Assembly: GCF_029407905.1 (NCBI RefSeq)
Contig: NC_073627.1
Location: 163,375,697 to 163,439,696 of the forward strand
DNA length: 64,000 bases
Source: Bubalus kerabau
Lineage: Eukaryota > Chordata > Mammalia > Artiodactyla > Bovidae
Direction: 5' to 3'
Of the stretch, positions 28,935-39,394 are shown piece after piece. The notes beneath the pieces were generated by a model that was not told the origin of the DNA, made no database searches, and saw only the letters and a program-made list of their open reading frames with translations. Positions within the stretch are counted from its first letter, which is position 1. Each line of letters starts with the position of its first letter. Both the position numbers and the translations under genes were made by a program.

Positions 28935-29101
28935 ATGACTGTGCCATCAACCTGCGGGGACCTCGACAGCGAACGCTGCCCGACCGCAAGCGGCAGCGGG
29001 GACGGAAGGCACCGGCCTCCTCGAGCGCCGGTGCAGGGCGCCCCGGTGGCCCCAAACTTCGGTTCGGGTACCTCGTCTTCGTCATGGGTGTCGTGTTGTG
29101 G
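28935..29101 (+). pseudogene. Orphan TNFRSF10-like exon 1, start out of frame
   Basis: Parallels exon 1 of the gene at 50,774: 'gacagcgaacgctgcccgac', QRTLPDRKRQRG, then a hydrophobic stretch LVFVMGVVLW and the donor gtgagt. The ATG equivalent (28,935) is followed by a net 4-nt loss relative to copy 2, so it is out of frame with the signal-peptide part. No upstream in-frame ATG rescues it. No matching exons 2-4 were found before 39,000. A TRAIL-receptor-type first exon, probably dead. Confidence 0.75.
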
Positions 29102-29999
29102 GTGAGTACCACCGCGGGTACCACTCCGGAACGCGCGCCGGGTGGCCGGTAAATGGCGGCGGGAAAAGACCCGGCGGTGCGCATGCCCGGGTCAGCTGCG
29201 GCCGGGGCATGTCCGAGCGAGATCTACCGTGGGCTGCATGCGGGGAAGGAGCAGGTTCAGGGCCTGGCGGGACCGACCCGGGCCCAGAGGGAGAAGAGCC
29301 TGTGTTCTCCGTCCCGGTCCTAGGCTTGTCTGGCTGTCCCAGAAGTAAATTCCAAAGGAAAAAGAATGGAAAACTCTTTTGCAAGCTTCTCCGCTCCCCT
29401 TCCTTCCCCTCTCCTCCCTCCCGTGTCCCTTGTTCTTTTTCCTCTCCCCTCCCCTTTTTTGTTGAGATTCTAGAATATGCTCATCGCATTTATTCTTCCC
29501 CTCGATTTGTACAGAAAAGTAGCTTTCCCACCCTCCCTTGCATTCAGCACCCCTTCTGGGCTGCTGTCAGTCATTTTGCAAATTCCTTCCACTTTCTTCC
29601 GCAGCAATCCACAGGGCTTACAGGGTAAATCCCCAGTAATCAGGCGACTAGCCTCAGGGGCTCTGTCTAGTTTAGGAGGAAAGGGTCTGAAGATGTTCTT
29701 TTGATTTCTGTTTTGAGTCTGAAACAGGTGTGGCATGCATCCTGAAAAAACTATTTAATGGCTGCCCTGAACTCCAGGCGGAAGGGTCTACTGTTAACCT
29801 AGCTGTCTTTTTACTTGTAAAAACAACCCCACAGCCACACCAATCTTAGAAGAAACAGGTCTCAGAGCACAGGAAGACCTTGAGAACAAGTCTGACACTA
29901 TGGCTTTGTCACAGCTGATGAGGTTTAGAGTAAAAGAGAAACCCTGTATGATGTTACTTACACGTTACTTACACTTGCACGTGCAATAGAAAAATTACA
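29102..29999. other. Intron-1-like flank after the orphan exon
   Basis: Begins with a consensus donor and a GC-rich stretch to about 29,310, then pyrimidine-rich sequence loosely resembling 51,180-51,370 of copy 2. No exon seen. Confidence 0.4.
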
Positions 30000-30220
30000 A
30001 CAAACTAGTGAGTAACACACAAAAAAGAAGCAGACTCAGGGATACAGAGAAAACCTGGTGGTTACCAGTGAGGAGAGGGAAGCAGGGAGGGGCAAGATAG
30101 GGATGAGGGGAAAAGAAGAGTTATTGTGAGATTATATGAAATCCTGTGTGTGAATCGCTTGAAAATTGTAAAGCACTATAGAATTTAAAGAATCTTTTGT
30201 TCAAAAAAAACCAAAACAAA
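30000..30220 (+). repeat. L1 3'-UTR fragment
   Basis: 'gaagcagactcagggatac', 'ggtggttaccagtgaggag', ending in an A-rich tail at about 30,200-30,235. Confidence 0.7.
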
Positions 30221-30564
30221 ACAAACAAAAAAACGAAACGGTGCAGCTTTTAGGGCCCATTTGTCCCCAGGGAGGAAAGAGTAGTGTTGTTTTGGGTGAC
30301 CTATCAAGGGATAGTGAAAATCAAGCTCGACCCTAAAACAGTTACGTCAGCTCCGGGAAGTCACATGGGAACACAGCAAGGTCCAACTAGACTCTGCAAA
30401 CCCAGCTAACAGTATTGCATCACTTGCGGGAAGTAAGTGGTAAGAAGCACGAAAGGAAATCCCCACTCGGGACTCAGCTCTAACTTCACCAGCTTGGTAG
30501 CGGTGGACAAATTGCTGAGCCGAACTGAAGACACTTCCACGACCCATCCTCCGTTCTCAGTTCC

Positions 30565-30685
30565 TTTCTTTCAATTGGCCAAGGCTCAAAGGCTGCAGGA
30601 ATCTTAGTTCCCAACCTAGGATCCAGCCTTGACCCCCGCAGTGAAAGTGCGGCACCCTAACCACTGGACCGCCAGGGAAGTTCTC
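30565..30685 (-). repeat. CHR/ART2-type SINE, reverse
   Basis: 'aatcttagttcccaacctag' and 'ccactggaccgccagggaag'. Confidence 0.75.
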
Positions 30686-31605
30686 TCGTTTCCCTCTCTC
30701 TTTTGTCCCACGCTGCTGCTCCACCGCAGCCCTCCTGTCTCCCTCCTCTCTCTCTCTCTCTCTCACACCCCCAACCCACTCTCCACACACACACACCACA
30801 AGTCTGTGAGTGGCAAAGTCTCACATCTCCACCGCACCTGGTGCACCCCAGTGTTTGTCTCTCAAACAGCCCGAAATGGACATTACACACCAGGAAGCCT
30901 GCTCCTTGTCCATCCCAGCCCCACCCCCCCCCCCCCACTCCCGTTACTTTGACTTCGTTCTTGTCTGTGATCCTGGCACTGTGGGACTTTTCCCTCCATG
31001 TCCACACCTGTTCTCTGCCACTGGGAGTCTTGTCCCATCTGCCTTGCAGCCCTTCCAGGCTCTTTTCACCTTGGTGACTTTACGGGAATCGCTGTCTTTG
31101 CCTCAGGTTCCTGTGGCCAGAACTGCCCTGAGGAAAGCAAGGACCTCACCTTGTCCCCAGTGCCCCACAGCCCCTGCACAGGGCTACTCAGCAGGCTGCA
31201 GACAGGACTCCCCCTGAATGCGTGGGTGGTGTGGGTTCTAAGATGCCTGCACTAATGTTAGTGTTGTGTCCTGCTCTGAGGGGCATGGAGGGTATTGATC
31301 TGGGTGGTGGGAAATGTGACCGGCAAGCTGGGGACAGAATAGAGATAACTGAATGTCAATGTTGAAGGATTGCCCAGGTCCATAGAAGACTATTTCAAGT
31401 TTTCATCTGATTACATTGCTAGTCAAGAATGATCTCTAGAAAAGGACTCCAAAATTTGAATATTAAGCGACATCCTTCAAATCATTATGGTTCTTAGATG
31501 AAATCAAAAGAATATTTTTTTTGAATTTAAAAACAAATAGTAATGAATACATACTAAGTGGAAACTTGTGAAAAGCTGCTAACACAGTGCTTAAACTGCA
31601 GTTTT
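30686..31605. other. Unassigned DNA with simple repeats
   Basis: A (TC)n run near 30,745-30,765, (CA)n near 30,785 and a long C run near 30,925-30,940. No gene recognised. Confidence 0.5.
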
Positions 31606-31619
31606 CAATTAAAGTGTGC

Positions 31620-31903
31620 TACCGCTGCTGCTGCTGCTAAGTCCCTTCAGTCATGTCCGACTCTGTGCGACTCCATAGACGGCAGCCCACCAGGCTCCCC
31701 CATCCCTGGGATTCTCCAGGCAAGAACCCTGGAGTGGGTTGCCATTTCCTTCTCCAATGCATGAAAGTGAAAAGTGAAAGTGAAGTCACTCAGTCGTGTC
31801 CGACTCTTTAGTGACCCCATGGACTGCAGCCTACCAGGCTCCTCCGTCCATGGGATTTTCCAGGCAAGAGTACTGGAGTGGGGTGCCATCACCTTCTCGG
31901 AAT
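31620..31903 (-). repeat. Bov-A2 SINE, reverse, with target duplication
   Basis: (ctg)n tail, two BovA monomers in reverse. Flanked by 'aattaaagtgtg' (about 31,608 and 31,902). Confidence 0.92.
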
Positions 31904-31911
31904 TAAAGTGT

Positions 31912-32136
31912 GAGTGCATGCTAAGTCACTTCAGTTGTGTCCTAGCCTTTGTAACCCTATGGACTGTAGCTCGCCATGCTCCTCTGTCCAAGGGATTCTC
32001 CAGGCAAGAATGGAGTGGGTTGTTGTGTCCTCCCCCTGGGAATCTTCCCGACCCAGGGACTGAACCCACATCTCTTTAAGTCTCTTGCATTGGCAGGTGG
32101 GTTCTTTACCACTGGTGCCACCTGGGAAGCTCTTCC
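31912..32136 (-). repeat. Bov-tA SINE, reverse, adjacent insertion
   Basis: Body then tRNA-like head in reverse ('tcttcccgacccagggac', 'ggtgccacctgggaagctc'). A third 'aattaaag' follows at about 32,138, so it used the same target as the neighbouring Bov-A2. Confidence 0.9.
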
Positions 32137-32229
32137 AATTAAAGATGTTCTATTAAAAAGAATAGGGGGTTGGGAGAAGTGGGGAGTAAAATTTTTTTAA
32201 AGTAAAGAAAAAAAAGCGACCTGAAGATT

Positions 32230-32880
32230 CACATTTTTAAATCACCATAAAATAAGTGTAAATTAAACTCAGAAGAAGAGGGAAAAAATAATAATATGAG
32301 TAGAAATCAATGAAATAGAATACAAATAATGAAAGGAATTGACAAACCAAGTGTTGATTCTCTGAAATGATTAACAAAATTAACAAACCAAATTTTAAAA
32401 GAAAAAAGGCCAAAAAAACAAAAAATACCAATATCAACAATTAACGATAAGATATTATAACAAACTCTGCAGCCATAGAAAGGACAATAAGGGGAACTTA
32501 GGAATAATTTAATGTCAAATAAATTTGACAACTTGAATAAAATGGACAAATTCCTTGAGAATACTACTTAGCAAAACAGATACAAGATGAAAAGAAAATC
32601 TGATTAATCCTATATCTTTTTATGAATTAGAATTCATCACTTAAAATCTTACAGCAATGAAAACTGCAGGCCCATGTAGTTTCATTGAGGAATTCTATAA
32701 ATATTCATAGAAAAAAATAATATCAGTCTTATACAAATTCTTTCAGAAAATATGAACAGGCAACAGTTCTTCACTGTTTTATAAAGCCAGCACAACCCTG
32801 GTATCTAAAACTTACAATCACATTACCAAAAAAAAAAAAATACTGACTAACATCTATTATACACGCAAAAATCCTTCATT
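32230..32880 (+). repeat. Old L1 ORF2 remnant
   Basis: A-rich sense ORF2 sequence ('aaaatggacaaattccttg', 'gaaaactgcaggcccatgta'). Ends before an A-run. Many stops. Confidence 0.75.
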
Positions 32881-32882
32881 AA

Positions 32883-32932
32883 GGAACTTCCCTGGTGGTC
32901 CAGTGGTTAAGACTCTCCCTTTCCAATACAGG
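32883..32932 (+). repeat. CHR/ART2-type SINE head fragment
   Basis: 'acttccctggtggtccagtg' to 'tccaatacaggg', cut off by the Bov-tA that follows. Confidence 0.8.
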
Positions 32933-33137
32933 GCTTCCCTGGTGACTCAGATGGTAAAGAATCTGCCTGCAGTGGGGGAGACCCAGAGTTGATCCCTGGG
33001 TTGGGAAGATCCCTTGGAGAAGGGAATGGGTACCCACTCCATTATTCTTGCCTGGAAAATTCCATGGACAGGGGAGCCTGGCTGGCTACAGTCCATGGGA
33101 TCGCAAAGCTGGACACAGCTGAGCGACTAACACTTTC
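32933..33137 (+). repeat. Bov-tA SINE
   Basis: 'cttccctggtgactcagatg' to 'ctgagcgactaacactttca'. Confidence 0.92.
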
Positions 33138-33174
33138 ACTTGCATAGTTTGAAAGCAAGAAGCAAGATGCCACC

Positions 33175-34200
33175 AGCCTTCCTCATCTTTTCTAAAAAAT
33201 TACTTTGGCTCTTCAGAGTCTTTTATGGTTCTGTAAAAAGTTTAATTCTTTGTCCTATTTCTGTGAAAAGTGCCATTGAAATTTTGATAAAAATTGCATC
33301 GAATCTATAGATTTCTATGGGTATATGGACATTTACAAATATTGATTATTCAAATCCATAAGCATGGACTATTTTTCCATTTATTTGTGCAGTTTTCAAT
33401 GTACAGGTCTTTGACCTCCTTGGCTAAATTTATTCAACTTCTTCATAGGAATTTTATTTTTTTGATGCCACTGTAAATTAGATTGTTTTCTTATTTCTCT
33501 TTCTGCTGGTTTGTTATTCATGTAAAGAAATGCACCATATGTTTTCATATTGATGTTTATATCCTGTAACTATACTGGCTTCATTTATTAGTCTTAAGAG
33601 GTTTTTTTTCAATGGAGTGTTTAGCATTTTCTATACATAATATCATGTCACCTGCAAAATGTGACACTTTTAGTTCCTCCTTTCCAAGTTGGATGCTTAT
33701 TTCTTTTTCTTACCTAATCGCTCTGGCTGGGACTTCTAATACTATGTTAAATAAAGATGACAAAAGTGAGTGTCTTTATCTTGTTCCTGATCTTAGAGGA
33801 GATAATTTCAGTTTTTCACTATGGAATGTGGTGTTTGCTGTGGCCTTGTCACATAGGGTTTTATTTGTTGAGGTGTATTTCCTCTATGTCTGCTTTGTTG
33901 AGAGTTTTATCATAAATCAATATTGAATTTGTCAAATGCTTTTTTTGTACCCATTGAGATGATCATATGATTTTTGTTCTTCATTTTACTAATGTGGTAT
34001 ATCACATTGACTGTGATTTTTTTTTTTTTGATTTGTAAATTTTGAACCATAGTTTGCATCCTTAGAATAAATCCCACTGATTATGTTGTGTGGTCCTTTT
34101 AATGTATTGTTGAATTCAGCTTTCTAAAATTTTGTTGATGACTTTTGCATTTGTGTTCATCAGGAATATTGGCCTGTAAATTTCTTTGTGTGTGTATGTG
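33175..34200 (-). repeat. Old L1 ORF2 remnant, reverse
   Basis: Antisense RT region: 'gcatcgaatctatagatttc', 'ataatatcatgtcacctgca', 'gtttgctgtggccttgtcac'. It parallels about 54,950-55,890 of the young L1. Confidence 0.88.
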
Positions 34201-34254
34201 GCTGACTTCCAGTCAACCTGAATCTAGGCACTGAGATCTTCCTCTTTGGGATAG

Positions 34255-35840
34255 TGTTACTGCAAGTGTGTGTGTGGGTCTGGCTGCTCTCTGCCCAAAA
34301 GCCAATAAGCAGGCCAGGTTGGGGGTAAGGAAAGTTTGCTTTATTTCAGATGCTTACAACTGGGGGGCGAGAGTGGTGAACATCTCTCCGAAGGCCGACT
34401 CCCCGCCCCCACCGGCAACCTGTGGGCAAGAGCTTTTATAGACAGAAGTGAGGAGGGAGCCACATACAGAAACAGCAGAGTCAGCTCTGATAGTCATCTT
34501 CAAATTGATCATCGGTGGTCTGACCAGCATCATCTTGATTGTTTTAGGTACAGTTCCAGGGTCCATTTGTTTCCATTTCTCTGAGGCCAGTTCTTGGAAT
34601 TGTGGCAGCTCATATCCTGGGCACAGTCTGGTCATCATGTAGTTAACTTCCCCACTTGGGGTTTCAGTATCTGTAAGACAGCTCACCATGAAGATGCTCA
34701 ACATCACTCATTATCAGAGAAATGCAAATCAAAACCACAGTGAGGTACCATCTCACACAGATCACAATGGCTGCTATCAAAAAGTCCACAAACAGTAAAT
34801 GCTGGCGAGGGTGTGGAGAAAAGGGAACCCTCTTACACTGTTGGTGGGAATGCAAACTAGTACAGCCACTATGGAGAACAGGGTGGAGATTCCTTTAAAA
34901 ACTGGAAATCGAACTGCCATATGACCCAGCAATCCCACTGCTGGGCATACACACCAAGGAAACCAGAATTGAAATAAACATGTGTACTCGAATGTTCATC
35001 GCAGCACGGTTTACAATAGCTAGGTCATGGAAGCAACCTAGATGTCCATCAGCAGATGAATGGATAAGAAAGCTGTGGTACACAATGGAATCTTACTCAG
35101 CTATTAAAAAGAGTGCATTTGAATCAGTTCTAATGAGGTGGATGAAACTGGATCCTATTATACAGAGTGAAGTAAGTCAGAAAGAAAAACACCAGTACAG
35201 TATACTAATGCATGTATATGGAATTTAGAAAGATGGTAACGATAACCTGTATGGGAGACAGCAAAAGAGACACAGATATAAAGAACAGACTTTTGGACTC
35301 TGTGGGAGAAGATGAGGGTGGGATGATTTGAGAGAATAGCATTGAAACATGTATATTATCATAGTTAACTAGATCTCCAGTCTCGGTTCGATGCATGAGA
35401 CAGGGTGCTCAGGGCCGGTGCACTGGGATGACCCCGAGAGATGGGATGGGGAAGGAGGTGAGAGGGGGTTCAGGATGAGGAACACATGTACACCCACGGC
35501 TGATTCATGTCAATGTATGGCAAAAACCACTACAATATTGTAATTAGCCTCCAATTAAATTAATTAAAAAAAAAAAAGACAGCTCACAGGATATGGCTCA
35601 GAGTATTATCTATAGCCCTTGAGAAAGAAAGAAAGATCCTTGACTAAGCTTAATGACTACATTATTATTATTTGGTCTCCTTTGACTATTTTCTTTAGTT
35701 TCTGCATTTCTCACTTCTTTAATGAAACTTATTCTTGGACTGAAGTTTTCCATAGGCAAGAGGCAGGCAAAGGACGTAGTCGGGGGAGGGGCAAGGACCA
35801 TAGTGTCCTGCTCCGTTGCAATAGGACAGGTCTTGGCACA
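34255..35840 (-). repeat. Solo ERV LTR, reverse, split by an L1
   Basis: On the minus strand the piece ends ..gcagtaaca and carries an AATAAA signal (plus 34,340-34,345) followed by 'gcaaactttccttac', typical of a bovine ERV LTR R/U5 region. The other part (35,588-35,840) starts TGTGCC on the minus strand. No retroviral coding sequence is attached, so it is a solitary LTR. Outer boundaries and family are tentative. Confidence 0.55.
34687..35575 (+). repeat. 5'-truncated L1 3' end with perfect 12-bp target duplication
   Basis: ORF2 C-terminal remnant ([20 protein letters not shown] zinc-knuckle region read through 'gcgagggtgtggagaaaagg') plus 3' UTR and a poly-A at about 35,566-35,577. Flanked by 'aagacagctcac' at 34,675-34,686 and 35,576-35,587. 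It inserted into the LTR, so it is younger than the LTR. Confidence 0.95.
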
Positions 35841-36379
35841 TGCTCAACTACTGGGAACTCTTAAAAAATATAGTAGGCTGCTTCAACAATCCCAAGAGTT
35901 TGAGAGATGACTAAGAGCAGGCTGAATGAAAAATTCATTTCTTACACAAGGCAACTCCTTCAAGACTGGGAGAGAGGGGGTTTCATCTACTGTATAGAAA
36001 GAAACACAGAGATCAAGCAAAATGAAGAAACAGAGAAACCTGTTCCAAGTCACTAAATGCGATAAAGCCTTAGGAAGAAGCCTTAATGAAATGGAGATAA
36101 ATAATTTAGTTGATAAAGAGTTCAAAGTAATGGTCATAAAGAAGCTTGCTGAACTGGGGAGAAGAATGGATGAACACAGTGAGAACTTCAACAAAGAGAT
36201 GGGAAATATAAGAAATTGTCAAATAGAAGCCACAGAGCTGAAACATACAATAACTGACCTGAAAAACAATAGAAGGGTTCAGCAGCAGACTAGGTAAAGT
36301 AAAGAAAGGATCAGTCATCTCAAAGACAAAGCAGTGGAAACTTCCCTGGTGGCCCAGGGGTTAAGACTCCAGCTTACAA

Positions 36380-37740
36380 TGAAGGGGAAAGTGAAAGTGA
36401 AAGTCGCTCAGTCCTGTCTGACTATTTGCGACCCCATGGACTGTGTGGATCACGATAAACTGTGGAAAATTCTGAAAGAGATGGGACTACCAGACCACCT
36501 GACCTGCCTCTTGAGAAACTGTATGCAGGTCAGGAAGCAACAGTTAGAACTGGACATGGAACAACAGACTGGTTCCAAATAGGAAAAGAGTAAGTCAAGG
36601 CTGTATATTGTCACCCTGCTTATTTAACTTCTATGCAGAGTACATCATGAGAAAAGCTGGGCTGGAAGAAGCACAAGCTGGCATCAAGATTGCCTGGAGA
36701 AATATCAATAACCTCAGATATGCAGATGACACCACCCTTATGGCAGAAAGTGAAGAGGAACGAAGAAGCCTCTTGATAAAAGTGAAAGAGGAGAGTGAAA
36801 AAGTTGGCTTAAAGCTCAACATTCAGAAAGCGAAGATCATGGCATCTGGTCCCATCACTTCATGGGAAATAGATGGGGAAACAGTGTCAGACTTTATTTT
36901 TTGGGGCTCCAAAATCACTGCAGATGGTGATTGCAGCCATGAAATTAAAAGACACTTACTCCTTGGAAGGAAAGTTATGACCAACCTAGATAGCATATTG
37001 AAAAGCGGAGACATTACTTAGACAACAAAGTCCGTCTAGTCAAGGCTATGGTTTTTCCAGTAGTCATGTATGGATGTGAGAGTTGGACTGTGAAGAAAGC
37101 TGAGCACCAAAGAATTGATGCCTTTGAACTGTGGTGTCGGAGAAGACTCTTAAGAGTCCCATGGACTGCAAGGAGATCCAACCAGTCCATCCTAAAGGAG
37201 ATCAGTCCTGGGTGTTCTTGGGAAGGACTGATGCTAAAGCTGAATCTCCAGTACTTTGGCCACCTTATGCGAAGATTTGACTCATTGGAAAAGACTCTGA
37301 TGCTGGGAGGTATTGGGGGCAGGAGGAGAAGGGGATGAGATGGCTGGATGGCATCACTGACTCCATGGACATGAGTCTGAGTGAACTCCGGGAGTTGGTG
37401 ATGGACAGGGAGGCCTGGCGTGTTGCAATACATGGGATCGCAAAGAGTTGGTCACAACTGAGCGACTGAACTGAACTGGACTATACAGTCCATGAAATTC
37501 TCCAGGCCAGAATGCTGGAATGGGTAGCCGTTCCCTTCTCCAGGGGATTCTCTCAACCCAAGGATCAAACCCAGGTCTCCCGCATTGCAGGCGGATCCTT
37601 TACCAGATGAGCCATCAGGAAAGCCCAAGATTATTGGAGTGGGTAGCCTATCCCTTCTCTAGCAGATCTTCCCGACCCAGAAATTGAACTGAGGTCCCCT
37701 GCGCTGCAAGTGGATTCTTTACCAGCTGAGCTACCAGAAA
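36380..37740 (-). repeat. Bov-tA SINE(s), reverse, split by BovB
   Basis: 'gtgaaagtcgctcagtcctg' to 'accccatggactgt' (36,380-36,443), continued at 37,482 'acagtccatgaaattctcc' to about 37,620. A second reverse tRNA-like piece follows at 37,621-37,740 ('ttcccgacccagaaattgaa'). Confidence 0.85.
36441..37480 (+). repeat. BovB (RTE) reverse-transcriptase part
   Basis: Encodes remnants of the RTE reverse transcriptase: FDCVDHDKLW-like start, LSPCLFNFYAEYIMR-like motif, LRYADDTTLMAES (catalytic YADD), FGHLMRR and the terminal 'gcgactgaactgaactg'. Frameshifts and stops (for example after DWFQ-like residues) leave it non-functional. It sits inside a Bov-tA. Confidence 0.93.
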
Positions 37741-38524
37741 GCAATGCAGAAGATGTAGGTTCAGTCCCTGGTCAGGAAACTGAGGTCCCATATGCCACAG
37801 TGCAACTAAGCGCACGCTGCGACTGCTGAGTTCACACACCACAACCTGAGAGTCCATGCACTGCAACAAAAGAGCCACGTGACAAAACTAAGACCTGATG
37901 CAACCAAATAAATAGACAAATATATATTTTTCAAAATGTTTTAAAAAAAGACAAAGCAGTGGAACTTGCCCAGTCAGAACATCAGAGAAGAAAAAGAATG
38001 AAATCAAGTGAAGATAGCTTCAGGAACTTATGGGACAACATTAAAGGACATTATAGGGCAATACTACATTATAGGGCTCCAAAGGAGAACTAGAAAGGGG
38101 CAGAAAACTTATTTGATTAAATAATGGCTGAAAACTTACCTAATGTGGGGAAGGAATCAGACATCTAGATACAGGAAGCTCAGAAAGTTCCAAATAAGGG
38201 CCTTAAAGAGATCATTGCTGCTACTGCTGCTGCTGCCTTAAAGAGATCCTTACTAAGACACATTATAATTAAAATGTCAAAAGTTAAAGATAATGGAGAG
38301 AATATTAAAAACAGCAAGAGAAAAACAACTTGTTACATACAAGGGAACCCCCATAAGGCTATCAACAGACTTTTCAGCACAAAAATTGCAAGTCAGAAGG
38401 GAGTGGCACAATATATTCAAAATGCTAAAAGGAAAAAAACCTCTAACCAGTAATACTCTACATGGCAAAGTGATTATTCATTAATCGAAGAGAGAGAAAC
38501 AGTTTTCCAGACAGCTGGCCCTAA

Positions 38525-38705
38525 AGAATGGTCAAGAGTGGTAAAGAACTCGCCTGCCAATTCAGGAGACTCGGGAGATGCAGGTTCCATCCCTGGGTGG
38601 GGAAGATCCTCTGGAGGAGGACATGGCAACTCACTCCAGTGTTCTCTCCTGGAAAATTCCACGGGCAGAGGAGCCTGGTGGGCTCCAAAAAGTCACACAT
38701 GACTG
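38525..38705 (+). repeat. Bov-tA SINE, diverged
   Basis: 'agtggtaaagaactcgcctg', 'ggttccatccctgggtgggg', ends 'cacatgactgagcac'. Confidence 0.85.
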
Positions 38706-39107
38706 AGCACATTTTGGTTATGGTTACCAAACAAAAGCTAAAGGAGTTAATCACTAAACTGGCCTTAAAACAGATGTTAAAAAAAATTTTTTTAAGCTGA
38801 AAATAAAAGCCATTAAATAATAACAAGAACAGATAAGAAAGAATAAATCTCACTGGAAGGTAAATATTTAGTAACAGTACTGGTTTGATTACTTATAAAG
38901 CTAATATGAAGCTTAAAGACAAAAGCAGTAAAAATAACTATGATTACAATAATTAACAAAGGAATATTCAAGAAGAAAAGATGTGAAAAGTGACATCAAA
39001 AATGTACAATGTTGGGGGTAGGAGACTAAAAATGATGAGCTTTAGCATGGGATCGCACTTGTTATCAACTTAAAATAGACTGTTATAGATATAAGTTGTC
39101 ATATGTG

Positions 39108-39232
39108 GGGCTTCCTGGGTAGCTCAGCTGGTAAAGACTCCCCTGCAATGCAGGAGACTCCGATTCAATTCCTGGGTTGGGAGGTTCCCCTGGAGAAGGG
39201 ACAGGCTACCCACTTCAGTATTCTTGGGCTTC
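39108..39232 (+). repeat. Bov-tA SINE, 3' truncated
   Basis: 'ggcttcctgggtagctcagc' to 'cacttcagtattcttg'. Confidence 0.88.
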
Positions 39233-39394
39233 ACGAAACAAACCCTATAGTTAATACACAAAAGATCAATGTCTTTTAAAACCTGAGGATAGTTCCTTAA
39301 CATTTGATCCTGTAATCTGATTTTTTGTTTGTTTGCACTATGTATAATGCTTATTTGTAAAAGTGTGTGTGTGAGTGTGTGTATGTGTGTGTGA

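Larger units (their letters stand above)
36340..37946 (+). repeat. CHR/ART2-type SINE carrying further insertions
   Basis: Head 'cttccctggtggcccagg' at 36,340-36,379, remainder at 37,741-37,946 ('ggttcagtccctggtcagg', 'aactaagacctgatgcaacc', A-rich tail). Flanked by an identical 18-bp target duplication 'aaagacaaagcagtggaa' at 36,322-36,339 and 37,947-37,964. Confidence 0.92.
35885..39050 (+). repeat. HAL1/L1 ORF1 remnant, interrupted by nested elements
   Basis: The left part encodes KEFKVMVIKKLAELGRRMDE and HSENFNKEMGNIRN (L1/HAL1 ORF1 coiled coil). It resumes at 37,947 (QSEHQRRKRMKSSEDS, NLWDNIKG) and continues to about 39,050. Removing 36,340-37,946 restores continuity. Confidence 0.85.

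Noticed and set aside
28720..28938. Repetitive open frames on both strands (RRSSSVCRRGAPLYAAAELL-like peptides) across the minisatellite
   Set aside because: They arise from a 23-bp repeat read in successive frames. There is no start context, splice logic or family similarity.
36608..37021. 137-codon frame with YADD reverse-transcriptase motif
   Set aside because: It is part of a broken BovB, with frameshifts and stops on both sides. Annotated as repeat, not as a gene.
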